64,000 nucleotides of DNA from JABLTI01 sp035528035 (GTDB taxonomy: Archaea; Asgardarchaeota; Heimdallarchaeia; JABLTI01): contig DATKZI010000026.1 of assembly GCA_035528035.1 (NCBI GenBank), forward strand, positions 62,001 through 126,000, written 5' to 3'. Both the position numbers and the translations under genes were made by a program. This document shows, one piece after another, positions 63,890-64,000 of the stretch. Every line of letters starts with the position of its first letter. The stretch's first letter is position 1. Below the pieces are notes generated by a model. The model saw nothing but the letters and a program-made list of their open reading frames with translations, searched no databases and was not told where the DNA came from.

Positions 63890-64000
63890 GCTGAGGTCGC
63901 TTAGCTTGGTAGGGCGGTAGCCTGGAAATGATAATCATTTCATATACCAAACCAGTTAGCTACTGTGCGAAAGCACTCGCGAGTTCGAATCTCGCCCTCA
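63890..64000 (+). tRNA. tRNA-Ser(GGA), intron-containing, 3' end cut by window
   Basis: Acceptor GCTGAGG (63890-63896) pairs with CCTCA at the window end, the last bases lying outside. D-stem GCTT/GGGC, T-arm GCGAG-TTCGAAT-CTCGC, and a long variable arm GTGC-GAAA-GCAC of class II tRNAs. Anticodon stem GTAGC/GCTAC (63917-63921, 63959-63963) encloses 37 bases: loop CTGGAAA with anticodon GGA at 63924-63926 and a 30-base intron at about 63928-63957. CTGG of the loop pairs with CCAG in the intron, fitting a bulge-helix-bulge. Confidence 0.9.

Noticed and set aside
1..64000. CRISPR array, IS element, integrase or replication origin
   Set aside because: I saw no regular spacer array, transposase, recombinase, or origin-type repeat cluster with cdc6; the tRNA-end repeats therefore lack a mobilising enzyme within the window.

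Overview
The window is AT-rich archaeal DNA. The signs are archaeal-type PheS and PheT, an archaeal cytidylate kinase, L14e and Cbf5 in a row, two tRNA genes with short introns in the anticodon loop, and many TTG or GTG starts preceded by GGTGA or GGAGG. Large secreted, membrane-anchored repeat proteins, stand-alone ferredoxins and a bacterial-type PlsY-like acyltransferase make an Asgard archaeon (Heimdall- or Loki-like) my best guess. That placement is inference, not proof.

Left part (1-15.7 kb): an accessory region. A huge surface protein (1-2842) and a zinc-ribbon membrane protein precede an intron-containing tRNA with anticodon CAT (3946-4053). Downstream, the 3' end of this tRNA (T-arm, acceptor, CCA and T-tract) recurs six times in the same orientation, at 4777, 5545, 7268, 8698, 9698 and 15636. 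Each copy lies between genes. They split the region into small gene sets: a PLAT protein; a methyltransferase; an NTF2-like protein plus a cysteine synthase-like enzyme; a GDCCVxC protein plus a DMT transporter; an ATC-hydrolase-like protein; and a longer block with kelch and thrombospondin-type surface proteins. The region is also rich in broken genes: an MFS tail right after the tRNA, a frameshifted gene, a decayed oxidoreductase copy and a hydrolase split by an in-frame TAG. I read it as repeated insertion at the tRNA 3' end followed by decay.

Middle part (15.8-45.5 kb): peptidase, oxidoreductase and GNAT genes lead to a striking divergent locus at 22.3-27.2 kb. An ArsR-type repressor with a Cys-Val-Cys motif faces two palindromic operators. 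One arm encodes a small HdrA-like protein, a ferredoxin, a DGC-domain protein fused to a lipoyl (GcvH-like) domain, and two more DGC proteins. The other arm encodes ArsR, a Cys-rich DUF5714 protein, a lipoate ligase-like protein and a thioredoxin-fold protein. This looks like a self-contained lipoyl-thiol/Fe-S system answering a thiol-reactive metal or metalloid. Two copies of a ~340-bp module carrying a CxxC-x17-CxxC mini-protein (20.9 and 31.4 kb) have flanking inverted repeats that covary. The rest is transporters (MscS, CorA, NhaA, MFS, ABC/FtsX), GNATs, LigB dioxygenase, hemerythrin and Hsp20.

Right part (45.5-64 kb): an MFS exporter; a probable operon of Fe-S protein, ferredoxin, sterol-dehydrogenase-like reductase and PlsY-like acyltransferase; an isochorismatase-like protein; an APH kinase; a membrane-anchored thiamine-type binding protein; two TIM-barrel paralogs of the gene at 28.3 kb; and a UroD-like protein. 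It ends in a housekeeping block: convergent pheT and pheS, cmk, a structured leader or guide-RNA candidate, rpl14e, cbf5, a methyltransferase and an intron-containing tRNA-Ser(GGA) cut by the window end.
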